A stretch of DNA of 64,000 bases from Tubiluchus corallicola (taxonomy: Eukaryota > Priapulida > Priapulimorpha > Priapulimorphida > Tubiluchidae): positions 448,741-512,740 of the forward strand of contig JAQGDQ010000141.1 of NCBI GenBank assembly GCA_030141605.1, given 5' to 3'. Every line of letters starts with the position of its first letter. Position 1 is the stretch's first letter. The position numbers and the translations under genes were made by a program. The notes beneath the pieces were generated by a model. The model did no database searches. It was not told the origin of the DNA and worked only from the letters and a program-made list of their open reading frames with translations. Of this stretch, positions 1 to 29,012 are shown piece after piece.

Positions 1-960
1 CGAAATACAACAACCTGCAGACACCCTTGCGAAGTATTGATCAAAGTTTAGGCGTTTAGGCTAACAGTGATTTAAATCTGTGGATAACGCTTAGTCTTAT
101 TTGTTGCCTGGTGATTGACTAATAGTTGCACTAAGTACATCACTGTGTTACTTTTAGTGATGGTCATTATCAATATGTCCGTCTCACCACTAGCTACGTT
201 TGACGTCCGCATTATCAAAACTTGTAATGAGCCTGTATAATGGTACTGTGCTGAGAAAATGTAATGAATGTCTTTGCTATGAAGTAAAAATAAGTTTTAG
301 AAAGAATCGCGGATATTGAGGAAAGAATCATTAGCGCCTAACTAGTACAAACAAAACAAAAACAAAAAACAAAAAACCCCAAACTTTGTTAACCATTACA
401 CCACAGAGGTACTCTGACTACTTGAACTTAAAAATTTATTCTCTCTGGAGGTCGGTCAGTGAGGAATTAAGATCCACACTGAATCAAGACCGAGTACAAA
501 ATCGATCGTATAAATGCATGAAAACAATGCCAATTTGGAAAGTCCTAGAAACTTTGCACCTTCACCTGCACAAGGGAGCAAGGGGACTGAATGCATTCTC
601 TTTGCATGCTTGAGAGCAGGTCAGCAGGCATTTAACATGAATTATATGAATGCGCGTAAGTTTGATTTAATCGTGATTTTCGATCATCGGTACAGGGTCA
701 TCCAAAGGTTAGCCATGGCAGTCAAAAGTAATACTACAATACATAGTAATGCTAAATTGTTAAGTCCATTGATTGTCTGTAATATCTATATTTGTTTTTA
801 ATTAATATACTTGTGTTTGATATTAATAACTGTAATTCGTAGATGGAGAAATTGCTTAGAAAGACATGCTTAGTTTATACTTGTACTATCAAATATTAAG
901 TACAAATTTAACCACATAGTTATCAATGTTCTCTAATTTTCTGTTTATATTTTCACATAG
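1..960 (+). other. Intron of piwi upstream of the first visible exon
   Basis: I see no PAZ-domain exon in this stretch. It holds an A/C-rich simple tract (about 346-380) and two unremarkable small ORFs at 386-613 and 514-801 without recognisable motifs. Confidence 0.6.
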
Positions 961-17103
<16,143 letters not shown>

Positions 17104-18152
17104 ACGAATCAGTCAAGTGGTCATAGAGGTGTACAGAATGTGTAATATCCTTTTTTTAATTTGTATCTCATCGCAGTGCCAGTTTTCAACTTGTATTTTT
17201 TATTTACTTTTGTATAAAAGTTTTTTTGTAATTTTTAGAGGTTGCTTAAAGTTTCTTCCGCGTTATTGTATCAAAATCGGTTAGTGATTTGTGTGTCTGC
17301 TCATTGCTTTATTTTTGTTTGCTGACATGTCTAATTAATTACCACTCACGGTTTACTTCATTAATGTTCATTGTAGAGCTTAGCTTATTTTTTTATTTTG
17401 GCATTCTTGTGTAATTACACTTTTGATTTGGTATGTAACAACTGACTGTGAATTGTTTGTTCGTAGTTGAAGAGTAGGCTTTAGTTAAAAATTGGGTTAT
17501 TCATGATGTTGGTTATGCCATTTGTCGTCGTCTAACTACCAGCAACGAATATCATCTCTGAAAATATCTTCCAATTTTTGTTATCATTCCTCTTTGATAA
17601 AGTCACTGCTGAGTGTAAGTTGTCTTGCTCGATGGAAAATGCACACTCCCTCCCTGTAAATGTGTAAATTTATTACATAATATTTTTGTATACCTTGTAT
17701 AAAATACAGTAAATAATGTACCATCAATACTAAAATGTTTTGTATTCATTGTTTTTTATCTGTGCTATGACCGCTGCCATGTGTGGCTGGAGTCGGAGGA
17801 TAGTAGCTGTTTCATATTGCAGAGCTTCTTCGTTTTGTAGTGTACTACCCCTGTTCAAATTGAATTGTAAGCACTTATAAACGCTTCCTGTAGCATTTAG
17901 CAATTGTATCAGTTTCATGGTTTATTTTTGTACTCAGGAAATGTATATATGTGTATAGATATCAAAAAGTGTGGTAGCATCAATTTATACGTCTTAACGT
18001 AGTGTAACAATAATGTAACTTGGTGATGTGCCTGTGCAAGCAAGCAAGCAAATGATGTGTTGTGAATACATACTTGTATATCCAATTGTATATCTGTAAA
18101 AGAAAAGTTTTATGATTTATCCTTCATCACTAGGATAATTAACTGCATTGGA
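17104..18152 (+). other. piwi 3' untranslated and flanking sequence
   Basis: This is AT-rich sequence without ORFs of note. I found no clear AATAAA shortly after the stop, so the cleavage site is not placed. TATAAAATACAGTAAATAATG near 17697 is a weak candidate area. Confidence 0.4.
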
Positions 18153-18476
18153 CAGGACTGGATTATGACCCTTTGAGGACCCCAGACTAATGAAATTAAG
18201 GAGTCCCTTTCAATGGAGCCACCTTGGTATATTTTAGCAGCATTTACATAGCTTGAAGTAAACTTATTGCAAATTCTTTAAATGAACTAGAATAGCTATC
18301 TTCTTTTGTCAGTTAAAGTATTCTTTAAAAAATACTATTTTACTACTTATCACAAACCAAGTTAGCACATGTTTCGACACAGCTGTAGTGAAAAAATAGA
18401 TTTGTACCAAATGTTGCCAAAGCTTGAGGGACCTCAGGCTGCAGCCTATACTAGCCTATAGGGTAATCCGGGCCTG
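18153..18476. mobile_element. hAT-type MITE downstream of piwi
   Basis: Left end CAGGACTGGATTATGACC pairs with right end GGGTAATCCGGGCCTG, whose reverse complement is CAGGCCCGGATTACCC. Flanks GCATTGGA and GCGTAGGA look like an aged 8-bp duplication (6 of 8). It shares AGCCTATACTAGCCTATAGG-type sequence with the elements in the piwi intron. Confidence 0.65.
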
Positions 18477-18802
18477 GCGTAGGAAACAGTCTCTTTGGAT
18501 GAAAATGCTTTACTGTTTTTGCAAAAAGCTGCCAACTTTGCAAGATAAAACTTTATTCCTCCTGGTAGGTGTACGTGTTTGTTGACAATTATGCTATGTG
18601 AAATTATTGCTACATATAAGTTTGATAGGCCCTACGCATTGTGTAACTGTTTACTATATATATATATGTATGTATGATGTATTTTCTTAATTTTGAAACC
18701 AAAGTAAGCTGCTTTCGTTCATTTGATACACTGTTCCTAGCAATTTGTTTTTGATGAAAGCATTTTGTTTAAATGATTTTTATTTGGTTTCTTTATAAGA
18801 AG

Positions 18803-19481
18803 CTTGAAGGACAAGAAGAAGGGTACCTGAAGTAGGTTTCAGAAAAATCGCCTTAAAAATTATATTACTTTATAGCAATTTATGCGTTTATCTTACACTG
18901 AAAGGAATTTTAGTTTGTTTTCATTTTAAATCTCCCGCAATACTGTTCTGAAGTCGCCATTACATGACGTCATGTGCCAAACGTAAATCAAGGGAAGAAA
19001 GAGCAATGCTGAATTATGTCTCAAAAGGCTTTCCGTGCAAATCTATATTACCTAGATTTTCGCTTACCTGCTAGAAAGACTTATGTAACTAGAAAAGAAA
19101 ATTATTAATTATGTAAAATGTTTTCACCAATTGGTAAAATGTCGCTGACTCACCCTCCAGGGTGCACCACTCACTAACCAAAAAACGTATTTTTAATCTT
19201 ATGGACAAGATACAGCAATTTTAAATTTTATTTACTTAGTGACTTGTGCGCTACGAATGCTCTGATTATTTTTTCAAACTTTACAAACTGTTGTTTCAAA
19301 CGACCTGTCGTGAAAATGGCTGTGTCTAACGGTCATCGCGGGAGTTTAAATTTACATGTTTTACACAGCGTTATTGCCGATTGAAGTCCTGTATGCAAAA
19401 AGGCAGTATGTAAGCGATATAAAATTTCAAAACGAATTTTTCAAGCTTTATGTTTATGAAGGGTTTTCTTGTGCTTTCAAG
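18803..19481 (+). mobile_element. TTAA MITE family A, copy 3
   Basis: It starts CTTGAAGGACAAGAAGAAGG and ends TTTTCTTGTGCTTTCAAG, with the terminal TTAA mutated on both sides (TTGA and TCAA). The body is collinear with copy 1 over about 600 bases, including GTCGCTGACTCACCCT and GGCAGTATGTAAG. Confidence 0.75.
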
Positions 19482-20194
19482 ATTTTGTCTTGTATTAAAG
19501 CTTATTTACTGCATTTTATTGATTGATCTAATGTGATTTGTTTTGTTTTTTGATTGAATTTTGTTTGTCGAACTTTCATGATCCTTCATGCAGCTCCTCG
19601 GAATTCGTTCTTTACGTCAAAATATTGATGCAGAGTTTGGCACCTGTAATTGAATGTCTAAACCATTTCAATTTCCTCTACGAATTGCAGCTCAAAATTT
19701 ACCTTCGAAGCAAAAATCGCAGTTAGTTTGAAATCATTCCTTCACAATTCAGAATTGTGAAAAGGAAGGCTTTGCTAAAGTCTCGCATTTCTTATCTTTC
19801 AATCTTACTTTTCAAGGTCATAGAGACCTAGAGCTGTGCCTTCTCAAACGGATTTTGGTTCGTGAAAAAGGAACAAAAGCAGTTTCGAAGCATGCCTATG
19901 GTGAGGTTTAGGAAGACGGGAAAAGAAATCGTCTTCCTGGGGGATAGATAATCCATTGACTATCTTGTGACAGTTGATGAGACCAATGGTATGTTTCCGT
20001 TGCTGGAAAGTTGGTACTGTGAAAAGATCGACATCCTCTGCTAGCCTAATGGTGCTTAAAATGTAGCGTACTGTGACATAGACATAGACATTTTATTTAT
20101 TTCCTCATTTACACCAGAATACAAGAAGACTAATATTGTTAGGGTTATTAATTAAAAAGGATAAATTATGCATAAAGGAAAAAGTTGGGGGTGA

Positions 20195-20690
20195 GGGGTG
20201 CAGGAGAAAGGGTAGCGAATTGTTGTTGGCATCCTTCTGTCTCGGAAGACAATGGAGTGTGCGCCAAGAGAGTCAGTTATTGATCACATTGATCATGTGC
20301 TGCAGAGTCGACTGTGGCTGAGCAGTGCTATCCTTGAACCACTGGAATGGCCTCTCCAGCGCGCACGCCTGGGCAAGGTGTACGGAGATCCTGAGTTGTC
20401 CAGACAACAGAAACCCCCTCTCTTCCTCCCAAAGGAAAGCGGAGTGATACGTCTGGCACCAGGTTGGTTGCAGGAGCTGCCGGAGTCAGTGAGCATGCTG
20501 CACTGGTCCGCCTTCCACTCCTGATTTGGAAGGTTTACTCCTCTACACATGGCCGTTGGGTCACTTGACCTCCTCCGCCCTCTAGCCATTGGCTGTTTGT
20601 GCAGCTCCTCTGCCTAGTGTCGAGATACAGTGTGGGCATCCCGTGTGTGGTGCGTGCAGCGAACTGTGGTGACCAAACTATTGATATATA
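20195..20690. other. GC-rich island of unknown nature
   Basis: About 500 bases of clearly higher GC interrupt AT-rich DNA. Open frames overlap on opposite strands: 20252-20524 (+, 90 residues) and 20293-20589 (-, 98 residues). Neither matches a family that I recognise. TTTATTTATTTCCTC at 20091-20105 could be the A-rich tail of a minus-strand retrocopy or retroelement. It may be a transposon end or a retroposed gene piece. Confidence 0.4.
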
Positions 20691-21319
20691 CTCAAGAAGT
20701 GTATGTACTACGCACACTTGATTTATGAGAACTAAGTGGAAAGATTACGAAGTCTTTCCTGAATGACATACACCATTTAATCATACCAGTAGGTTGATTT
20801 GCGTATGAGATGATGTTGCTCGCGTGCATGAGAACGTTTGAATGATTTTAGCACCAGTAAACATTTACTGCTTGAGGATGTGGTTCATTTTTCCAATAGA
20901 TTTACAGTGTAGTTGAATATATGACGTGATCTGCATTAAACCGTCGTTATCTGATAGCGACTTTAATTGCAATAATATGCGTGGATAGTATTTCCTAAAT
21001 AGGGGATATGTTTCTTAGAATTACGAGTAATAGAGAAGAAATTGAGAACATCAATCGATATCATATTTTTCGAGAATCTTACTATCCAAGTTCAGTATGA
21101 AGGAAAGATGAGCAGAGCATTTCTCTCCATGAGGGTGTTTCTCATGGTGACTGATTAAGCCTTGTTCTTTTCACATTTTATCTTGATGTGAAAAGGATGA
21201 TGACTGTATGCCTTGCGAAGAAGTAAAAAATGTGCACATATGTTAATCCCGCTACCGGGCAACCTTCAGACTAGACACGCTAACTGAACATAATTGTGCA
21301 GCATTGCAAGACCTTCAAC

Positions 21320-21930
21320 TTTAATTTCTATTCATTAACGGATGATATCTCTATTACTAGCAACTGACGTCGAAAAACTCATCAAAGTTAAGAAAACAAT
21401 TAGCAGACGTTTAGAGAAATATATCTCAAGTCAGTAATGCAAAGACGAAACAATGCCTGGAGACGACAATTCATGGGAAAGGGCGAATATCTCGGCAGCT
21501 TGTTAGACACGGACGCTAAGCCTCACCGCTGAAAATTTTAGCATTGTCTGCTAACTCAGAACTCACAAAGGTTTTCGAAATAAAGTCTTTGTTTTTAAAC
21601 CTAAAGGTCCGGTCCTTTAAACTTTAGTTGAACCTGTATTTTTGTACAATACTGAGCTATGGATAACAAAAGTTGCGCAACAAAAAGAAATTTATGCTTT
21701 TAAAGGCGTCTGCAGAAAGCTTTTAGGTATCAAATAGCTTGATAAACTATCCAGTGAAGATCTGTATGATGTGGTGAAGAAAGATCTTCAAATGAACAAA
21801 TCCGTATAAGAAGACTGCATTGTATTTAATAGAAATCCACTAATGTTACATTCAGGAATCTCTTCTTCCTATAGCATTACGTAAAGCTCTTGAACCAACA
21901 ATGAACCATAGTGTGTCAATTACTGATTTA
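21320..21930 (+). pseudogene. Decayed LINE reverse transcriptase, C-terminal part
   Basis: Translation gives DDISLLATDVEK-like remains (ISLLLATDVEKLIKV, frame disturbed), EYLGSLLDTDA, and VEPVFLYNTELWITKV in separate frames. These are the palm and thumb motifs of non-LTR reverse transcriptases. At least three stops or frameshifts interrupt it. Confidence 0.7.
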
Positions 21931-22139
21931 TATAGATATACCGCAAAAGGATTTAGCAAGTACAACTCTAGATTTTAAGTCTCATATATAAAAGCACCCT
22001 CTGATGGTTAATCCATGTCATGATAGAGAGCTTGCACAGTCCAGTAACTGTCAGTGACGTTAAAGACAGCAACAACAGTGACGTTGACTGACTAACAAGC
22101 CGCCACTTGATAGTATAGCCAAGTCAGCGGCAGTCTGTG

Positions 22140-22700
22140 GCAGATTCATTACCTTATCGTGGATGTCTCATTCCACTTCCTCAGGGGGCGGAATAAGACC
22201 TGCATTGTGCTGAAAACATGGCACGTGGGTACGTTCCTGGCAAGTTCTGATCCACTTTAAACAAATATTTGCCATTGGCCTTCCTTCCTTCTGATTTCAA
22301 GTCAATAAATCCTTGCAAAGTCGGGACAGTGAGATATTAATGAAATACCACTTGAAATCCGCATTTGTAGAAACTGAAATCGAAGCTGAATCCTCAAAAA
22401 CAAGGCCAAGTTGCGTTCCAACGGACATTGGGCCATCCATAATGCAGCCCAGCATTTTGAAGCCAAAAGGAGAGCAAAAAGTGGCAAGATTTGACAAGTT
22501 CACTCACACCTTCCACTGACTCTCTAAGGCTATCTTTTTCACCAAATGTTTCATGCAAAGATTGGTCTCCAGTGTTCTTAACGTCGTCACCACAGATGCT
22601 GAACAACGTTGGGAGAAACTTGAAAATGTTCGAATTAACATTTGAGCTAAATAGTGTGCATATAAATGTTAAAATGAATACTGCTAAATATATATGAATG
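22140..22700. other. Unassigned intergenic stretch with overlapping short ORFs
   Basis: Opposite-strand frames of 60-70 residues overlap at 22297-22606. The + frame (22313-22519) reads ESSKTRPSCVPTDIGPSIMQ in the middle. I do not recognise it, and overlapping frames argue against a clear exon. Confidence 0.3.
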
Positions 22701-23186
22701 TGTATGTATAATCATGGATGCCGCAAAATGCGGTACAACTCATGATGAACGTTGAGTATGTGTAATAAGCTGTGCAAAGAGACTAATGTTACATTTTTTA
22801 AAATTGTTACAATTAAAATTGCATCTCAAAAAAAACTTTTGTAGAATTTTATTGAATGTGTAATCACCGTATGTTTTAAACCGATCAATGATGTGCTTAT
22901 TTAACGTGTGCCACTATATATTTTGACCCTTTATATATATATATATATTTGAATCAAACTGATATATATTTTGAACTTATATGCTACTATAGACATTTTG
23001 AACATATTATCACTTGTTGAAGTCTATGCATAACTGCTGCTATAAATGGTAATATTTGCTTTAACACTTATAATATTTTGGAATTTATAATCTTTTAATA
23101 TGATCAATATTTTGAGATTGGCATACCCGCGCCAACCTATTCATACATGCATTCAGATGTGTATAATATGCTTTAGTTTAGGTACT

Positions 23187-23756
23187 GTTATGTATTCATG
23201 ATTGAACTATGTTCATGATTGAAGTCAATGTTCGGTGTATTTAAAGGTATACGATCATCATACTATCCATTGGATGTTTATGCTGAATATTTAATTCTGT
23301 CAACGTAAAACCTATGTGAACAACTCAATAACATATGTAGACTTAAATTAGCCAGCCCCAAGACGATAAATTCTTTATTAGAAAGGGAAGAGTAAAAGAG
23401 GACCTGTTAAACGATGTTAAAAGCGTTAGACTATGATAGATAATTATGCTGATGAATGCTGGCATGAAGCCCAGTAAAGGTGTGCTGTCACGTGATCAAG
23501 TGATTCAGAACCGAAGTGTACGCGTCGATGCGTCGAAGCTCTGGGCACGTGATATAAGCCTTGTGATGCGCCCAGCTCAGGAGATTGAGTCTGGGAGCTG
23601 AAGGAGTGCAGGCTAAATCAGGGGGCTTGGCATTACTATCTGTTATATTTATTGTGTTTGATGTTCAATAAACATGTAGTTTTATAATCTGACTCTTCAT
23701 AGTTTTGCCATCCCTGAAACACCAATAATCAGCTATACACAAACAACACAACAAAT
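23187..23756 (+). mobile_element. Candidate solo LTR
   Basis: A TG start (TGTTATGTATTCATG) and CA-type end (AAACAACACAACA) bracket a GC-raised block, a TATAAG-like element at 23549, AATAAA at 23667-23672 and a T-rich stretch beyond. That order resembles U3-R-U5. No target duplication was found, so the boundaries are uncertain. Confidence 0.35.
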
Positions 23757-26700
23757 TATTTTACTCCTGCGATACATTCCACGGGCGATTGTACTGAAAC
23801 CTGGTGTGCATCAAACAGCCAAATAAGATCTCCAACAAAGGTTTTTACAGAAAACCAGCAAAAAAAACGTTTGATTTCCTCAAAAATACGCGAATTCAGT
23901 GGACTGGACGTGGTTCTGTTAGACATCTAGAAAAGTCCGGAAAATACTCTTCAACACATAGAGACCACGAGCGCGTGAGTTTAATTATGATCACCTTCTA
24001 ATAATTTGATAATAATCGAGTCTTCCCTTCAACTCAAAGTGCGGCCCACAAGCTTTCCATTTTCATAAGAGACAAACTTAATTCCACTCCTGATAGCATG
24101 CATACGGTTTCTTGTCCGTCTTGTCTATGGAATACAACAGCCTATTGCATCTAAATATTATTTTTAGCATAATCACCAACATCCATCTGCTCAAGGTGTG
24201 GATTTAAAGCTTCCACTTTCACTGCTTTCCTTAAATCTACTAAGTGGTAACCATCCTCTTTCTCAATTTAATGCCATCTTCCTGTTTCCTGAGCAACCTG
24301 TTCAAATAGTTTTGGTATTAGTATCAAAATCGACCAGTTTAAATTCTTTTTTTTATTAAAGTGTTATCTCCTGTTAGCCACAGTTATATATACACACGCT
24401 ATAGAGAGGAAAATGTGCAGACTTCGTTTTTTTTTGTAGTACAGTATCTTGTTTTTTGAGATGCTACCTTTTGTTGATATTTGTTAAAAATGCGCGGAAT
24501 GGCACGGCGTGGTTTGTGGTGTCTTGTTTTGTTCAAAGACCAAAGTAACAAAGGTCGTGTATGATGTTAATAATGAGCAAAAACACGTTTTTAAGTTGTT
24601 CGTTTTGTAAATAAATGATCTGCAGAGAATCGCAGATTTTCTGTTGACAAAAGTGACTTCCTTTCTGGTCTATGCTAGTTGGGCAATTTCAATTCTGGAT
24701 TGGTACTAGACGAATTATGTGCATGACATTAGATTGCAAATTTTCAGCTTTGCCAGTTAAACAGCATCTAGACAATCAATGTTGTATGGATACCATTGGT
24801 AATATAGTTTGTCGTAGAAAGTACATGTGGTTATCATACTGGAGATGTGAAACATTATTTGCTCGACTGCGTTTTTTGCAGCGTCCAGAGAGTAATTGCA
24901 GTGCAATTGTGATAACTTGTATGCTCCTAATGTCGTTCCATTCAACATAAATTTCGTGAATCCATGGCATAAAATTGCCACCATGTTGTCTGACAATGCA
25001 TGACTTAATTATGATCAGATGTTCTTGTATTTAACTTAGTTCAAAACCTTATTTGTGCAACAAAACCTTACTGGTGCTACTAAAAGATTTTCCTCTGGCC
25101 GACCACATTAACATTCCTTTCTCTTACCTCTTATTTTAATCTATCTTTCGTGTTCCTTCGATTTTTTACCTGATTTTTGTTGCTGTATTCGTTTAAGTTA
25201 CAACTATAATTATGCGTTTTGTTTCAATGATGTTGTAAATATCTGAGGCGTATTATCAGTTTAATTGTTGTCCGCAAAAAAGATCATTCTTATTTGAAAA
25301 ATAAAAATATGTGTTATGTTAAAAAATCTGGCTATACATAATACACCTATATTATTCACAATTCATCTACTACACACCATACCCCATAGATTCCTGGACA
25401 AGTTTTTAGATTCCCGAATTAAGAAGTCTACAAACAACTATTGTCTAATGATTAAATGTACATAATTTCATTGCATTGTAATACTGCGACTTGTCAGCCG
25501 GTGGCGCGTTTCCTGTTTTGTGGATTTCAAAACTTAGAGTTTATAAAAAAAAATGGCGCAATAGTTGACCAAAAGTAACATCAAAAGATACGCCTGTTCT
25601 ATGTATTAATATTTTTAGGTGAGCTAACTTTGTGACATACCCACCAAATACTCGTCGACAAAATTTCATGTTACAAAAGATACGTTACAAAGGTATTTCC
25701 AAAGATTGAAATCAATTTCGAAAAATTTTGAGCAATTCAGTGTGGAATGAATACAAAAGTTAAAAGTCCAATGTGAATATTTCAAAGTTAAGCCATATTT
25801 GTAATAAATGATACATGGCAAACTTGTATACTGAGTCAGTACATTTGACTGCAATTTCCCCAGTTCCTGTTTGTGTAAATAGTGTACAGAGATTTGTTCA
25901 TACACTACACACTTATTTATTTAGATATTTGCAGTATCGCACACTTGCAAATAAATGCCAGAAAAAGTCTTATCTTTACGAAAACTGAAGGAGGCTTGAT
26001 TCTTATCTAGATCCATGCCTACAAACGGATTTATTACAGCAACTCTTTAGCACATGCAAAGACCAGTCATTTCTCTCTTTTTTCTGTGCATTATTCCTTA
26101 ATTATCTTACCGTAATCATCTACAACAACGGCTGATAACATAAATAAGACTGTAAAAACACTTTAATCCTTATCTGATCTTTTTATTAAAACAGATTCAC
26201 AATTCTACGTCTCAGAAATACAAAAAACGTGTTTACGCCATTGTTTCTTTTTACCTACTCCCTTTTATCCTTCCGCTTTACTCTGTATATAGTCCTACTT
26301 GTGAATTCGTTCGCAACAACTCAGTGTGTTGTTTATATTATTTTAATCAGGCGTATGGAATTTGTTTATACTTCACGCTTATTAAAACACTACAGATTTA
26401 CAATCATAGTTCACAACACTTCCATATAACCGATTTATTGAAATAAATTTTCGTTTATCAAAACTGAAGGAAGCGTGATCGTGATCGGGTTAATTTCTAA
26501 AATTCTGACCCCTTATAAAGAACTTTAATTAACCGAATTTATGTTCTACGTTCAGAAAATACAAGTCGTACCTGTTCAAGGATGAAATGTGAACGATCTA
26601 TATGTTCATACTAGTAGTATAAAATATTTCCAATACATTGAATACAATGAATACAATACATGAAAGATATTATACATGGTAATATAAAAACCTATGACCA

Positions 26701-27860
26701 CTGTGGTTTACCGAAGGGCGCTGATTTTATGACTAGATCGCCGACATGTCATAATGAAAGTAATGTAACAAATCTTAATAGGATCTCCTGTTCTGAGAGT
26801 AAACTTGCTTACATATACATACAAGTTGAAAGAGTATTTACTAAAGATTGTTGACAAGCATGGTGGCTGAAAATTACTCCTGCAGATGTGCGTCTTCTGG
26901 ACTGTGGTCTTAAGTCAGAGGGTAAGACGCAGTGAATTCAACTGAGTCCCCTAAATGCGATAAAGCTGAACTATAAATTTCTGAAGTACAAATGTTAAGT
27001 CTTAATAACCTTCTGAAATGCCTAACAAACAACAGCAGTCTAGGAGATTATACCCAGAGGCTTATAATAAGCCTATTTGCGGCGGACTGCATCTTTGCAG
27101 AATCTAGGTAAAGTCACAAGAGAAAAGACAGGAGAAAAGAAATAAGCGTAACCATAACCTTAACCCTAACTCTAACTTCTAATTCTAGCCAAAATTAATT
27201 GTGAATTTTTTTCTGTTATTCATTTTCCTGTGATTTTATTACCGCTCGAGTCTTTGGGGAAACCTGGGCAGTTGAATCATGCATGAACTTTTGATACATA
27301 CGTTAACAGAATTTGCATCTGAAAATTATAAAAAAATGCTATTAAAATGTCCCATTTTGTGCCATTATGTGTATAATTTCCACGTGCCGTAGTTCGTTTT
27401 TAAGCCATCTAAGGAATTATTAAACAAATCGAGCTCTCACGGCTAAATATATTACATGGTCGCAAAATTCAGAAAACAAATGGGCACGATATTCACGAAA
27501 AAAAATGGCAACAAAATTGCCAGTAAAAGTGGCGATGCAATAATTGCAAACTTAAAAAGTTACTTTAGTGTAAGTGTAACAGTTTATTAAAATTGAAGTG
27601 AATATTTGTTAATCCCTTAGCATAATGAGATGAATCATACAGAATTCAATTTATAAAACGATAAATAAAGGCATTTATTGGGTGTTTGTTTGGGCTTTTA
27701 CAGCATGCGGACTTCAAATGGGTAAACTACTCTTATTTAACAACTTCATCAGTATAATGGCTAAACAAGAAAAAACTAGTCCCGAATGCGAAGCATCAGC
27801 TCAGTCGCTTATTTAGTTTTCTTACTGCCTTTCAAATAACCAGCAAAATCCAGCGAGCTT
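23757..27860. other. Intergenic AT-rich DNA with short family C repeats
   Basis: No gene is seen. CTGAAGGAGGCTTGAT at 25985 and CTGAAGGAAGCGTGATCG at 26464 sit in repeat units about 480 bases apart. A third copy (CTGAAGGAGGCGTGATCG, 30193) lies in intron 1 of the next gene. The flanks of the copies also resemble each other. A short telomere-like run (AACCTTAACCCTAACTCTAA) is at about 27150-27175. Confidence 0.5.
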
Positions 27861-27919
27861 TAACCGCTTTGACTTTTTACATCGCTGTTCGCTACTATGT
27901 AGGCTCGCTTCGGTCAAGA

Positions 27920-28110
27920 TTCAACTTTTCTCTATTCCCTTCATTCTGTCTCACTCACACTCCCTTTCTCTCGTCTTTCTCTTTCTCTCTTATCTCTTTC
28001 ACACCCCTTTCTCTCTCCCTCCACTTCCTCTTCCTCTATATTTTCCTCACTTTTCTTCCTTCTTTTATTTCTCACTATTCACTTTCTTTTTCTCGGTTCC
28101 CCTCTTTTAT
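27920..28110 (+). repeat. Polypyrimidine tract
   Basis: About 190 bases are almost wholly C and T on the + strand, followed by (TA)n at 28109-28130. Long homopyrimidine tracts can form triplex DNA. Confidence 0.8.
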
Positions 28111-28130
28111 ATATATATATATATATATAA

Positions 28131-28196
28131 ATGTTACTATTTTGATTTCTACGCTTATTGTATATATAATAAGCGTAGAAATCAAAATAGTAACAT
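28131..28196. repeat. Perfect 29-bp inverted repeat with 8-base loop
   Basis: Left arm 28131-28159 begins ATGTTACTATTTTGATTTCT. Right arm 28168-28196 is its exact reverse complement. The loop is GTATATAT. No mismatch is seen, so it is recent or kept by conversion. Confidence 0.9.
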
Positions 28197-28404
28197 CAGT
28201 AATACAAGTCGCACAGAGTACGTATCGCAAGTGGTAACATCCAACAGAAGCAAATCTCCAACACTTGTTCTGCAACTCCTTATATACCAAGTCTGGTCGC
28301 CATGGTAACCAACTGGGAATTTCTTTTCCAGTCCATTGCTATGGTAACCAACAGAGAACTTTCTCCCAAATAACATAACTGACGTAAAGGTCATTGATGT
28401 AAGT

Positions 28405-29012
28405 AACTTCAAGCAAAACTGGATCTAATCTTAAACTGTAAGTCAAAATAATCTAATTTTTAAAATACTGTTTTTTCCAGAATGTCTTACATGAAAGAAT
28501 TATTACCGCACAACAGTTTCGCCTTTGCGCCACTAGCTCTTCACTGTTACGTGCATTTCGCATTCTCCAGTTAGATGGATACTAGTGCCTGTGTTTCACA
28601 AAAACAGGTGCTGTACCTCTCAGTTCAGATGTGTTCGTTTCTGACGTACTGCGCACGTTCGACTTACATGAGCATGAGCACAGTGGCAAATTTGAAATTT
28701 GAATTTTTATCTTAAAACTTGCCGAGTTTTATTACAACACACTAAAACTCTTACACACCGAATTTTAGTAGCACTGTACTTCAATTTCTCTTTCACAAAC
28801 ACGTGCAACACGCTCGTGGAATATTTTCGCTGTTGAAAATTATATTCGTTTGTGATGTCATCAATACTTGGGCTCAGCCGCCGTTAATTGCGATTTTAAT
28901 CTATTATTTAACTATCAAAACCGCTTTTCCAGTATTATTGATGTTAAAATGTATACTTTTACCGTACTCGAAAATGGGATAGTACATGAAAAATATTCCT
29001 GTCTTCCTTTAA
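28405..29012 (-). mobile_element. TTAA MITE family B, copy 1 (inverted)
   Basis: On the minus strand it starts TTAAAGGAAGACAGGAATAT and follows the copies at 38455 and 55239, including the segment CTGAACTGAGAGGTACAGCA and CTAGTGGCGCAAAGGC-like sequence. The distal end near 28405 has lost a clear TTAA. Confidence 0.65.

Noticed and set aside
386-801. PAZ-domain exon of piwi upstream of exon a
   Set aside because: Neither overlapping frame shows PAZ motifs or fitting splice sites.
26229-26429. Hydrophobic 66-residue frame as an alternative signal-peptide exon
   Set aside because: No donor in the right phase was seen, and the exon at 30040 fits better.
27869-28237. 122-codon frame as a gene
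   Set aside because: It is the translation of the polypyrimidine tract and (TA)n repeat.
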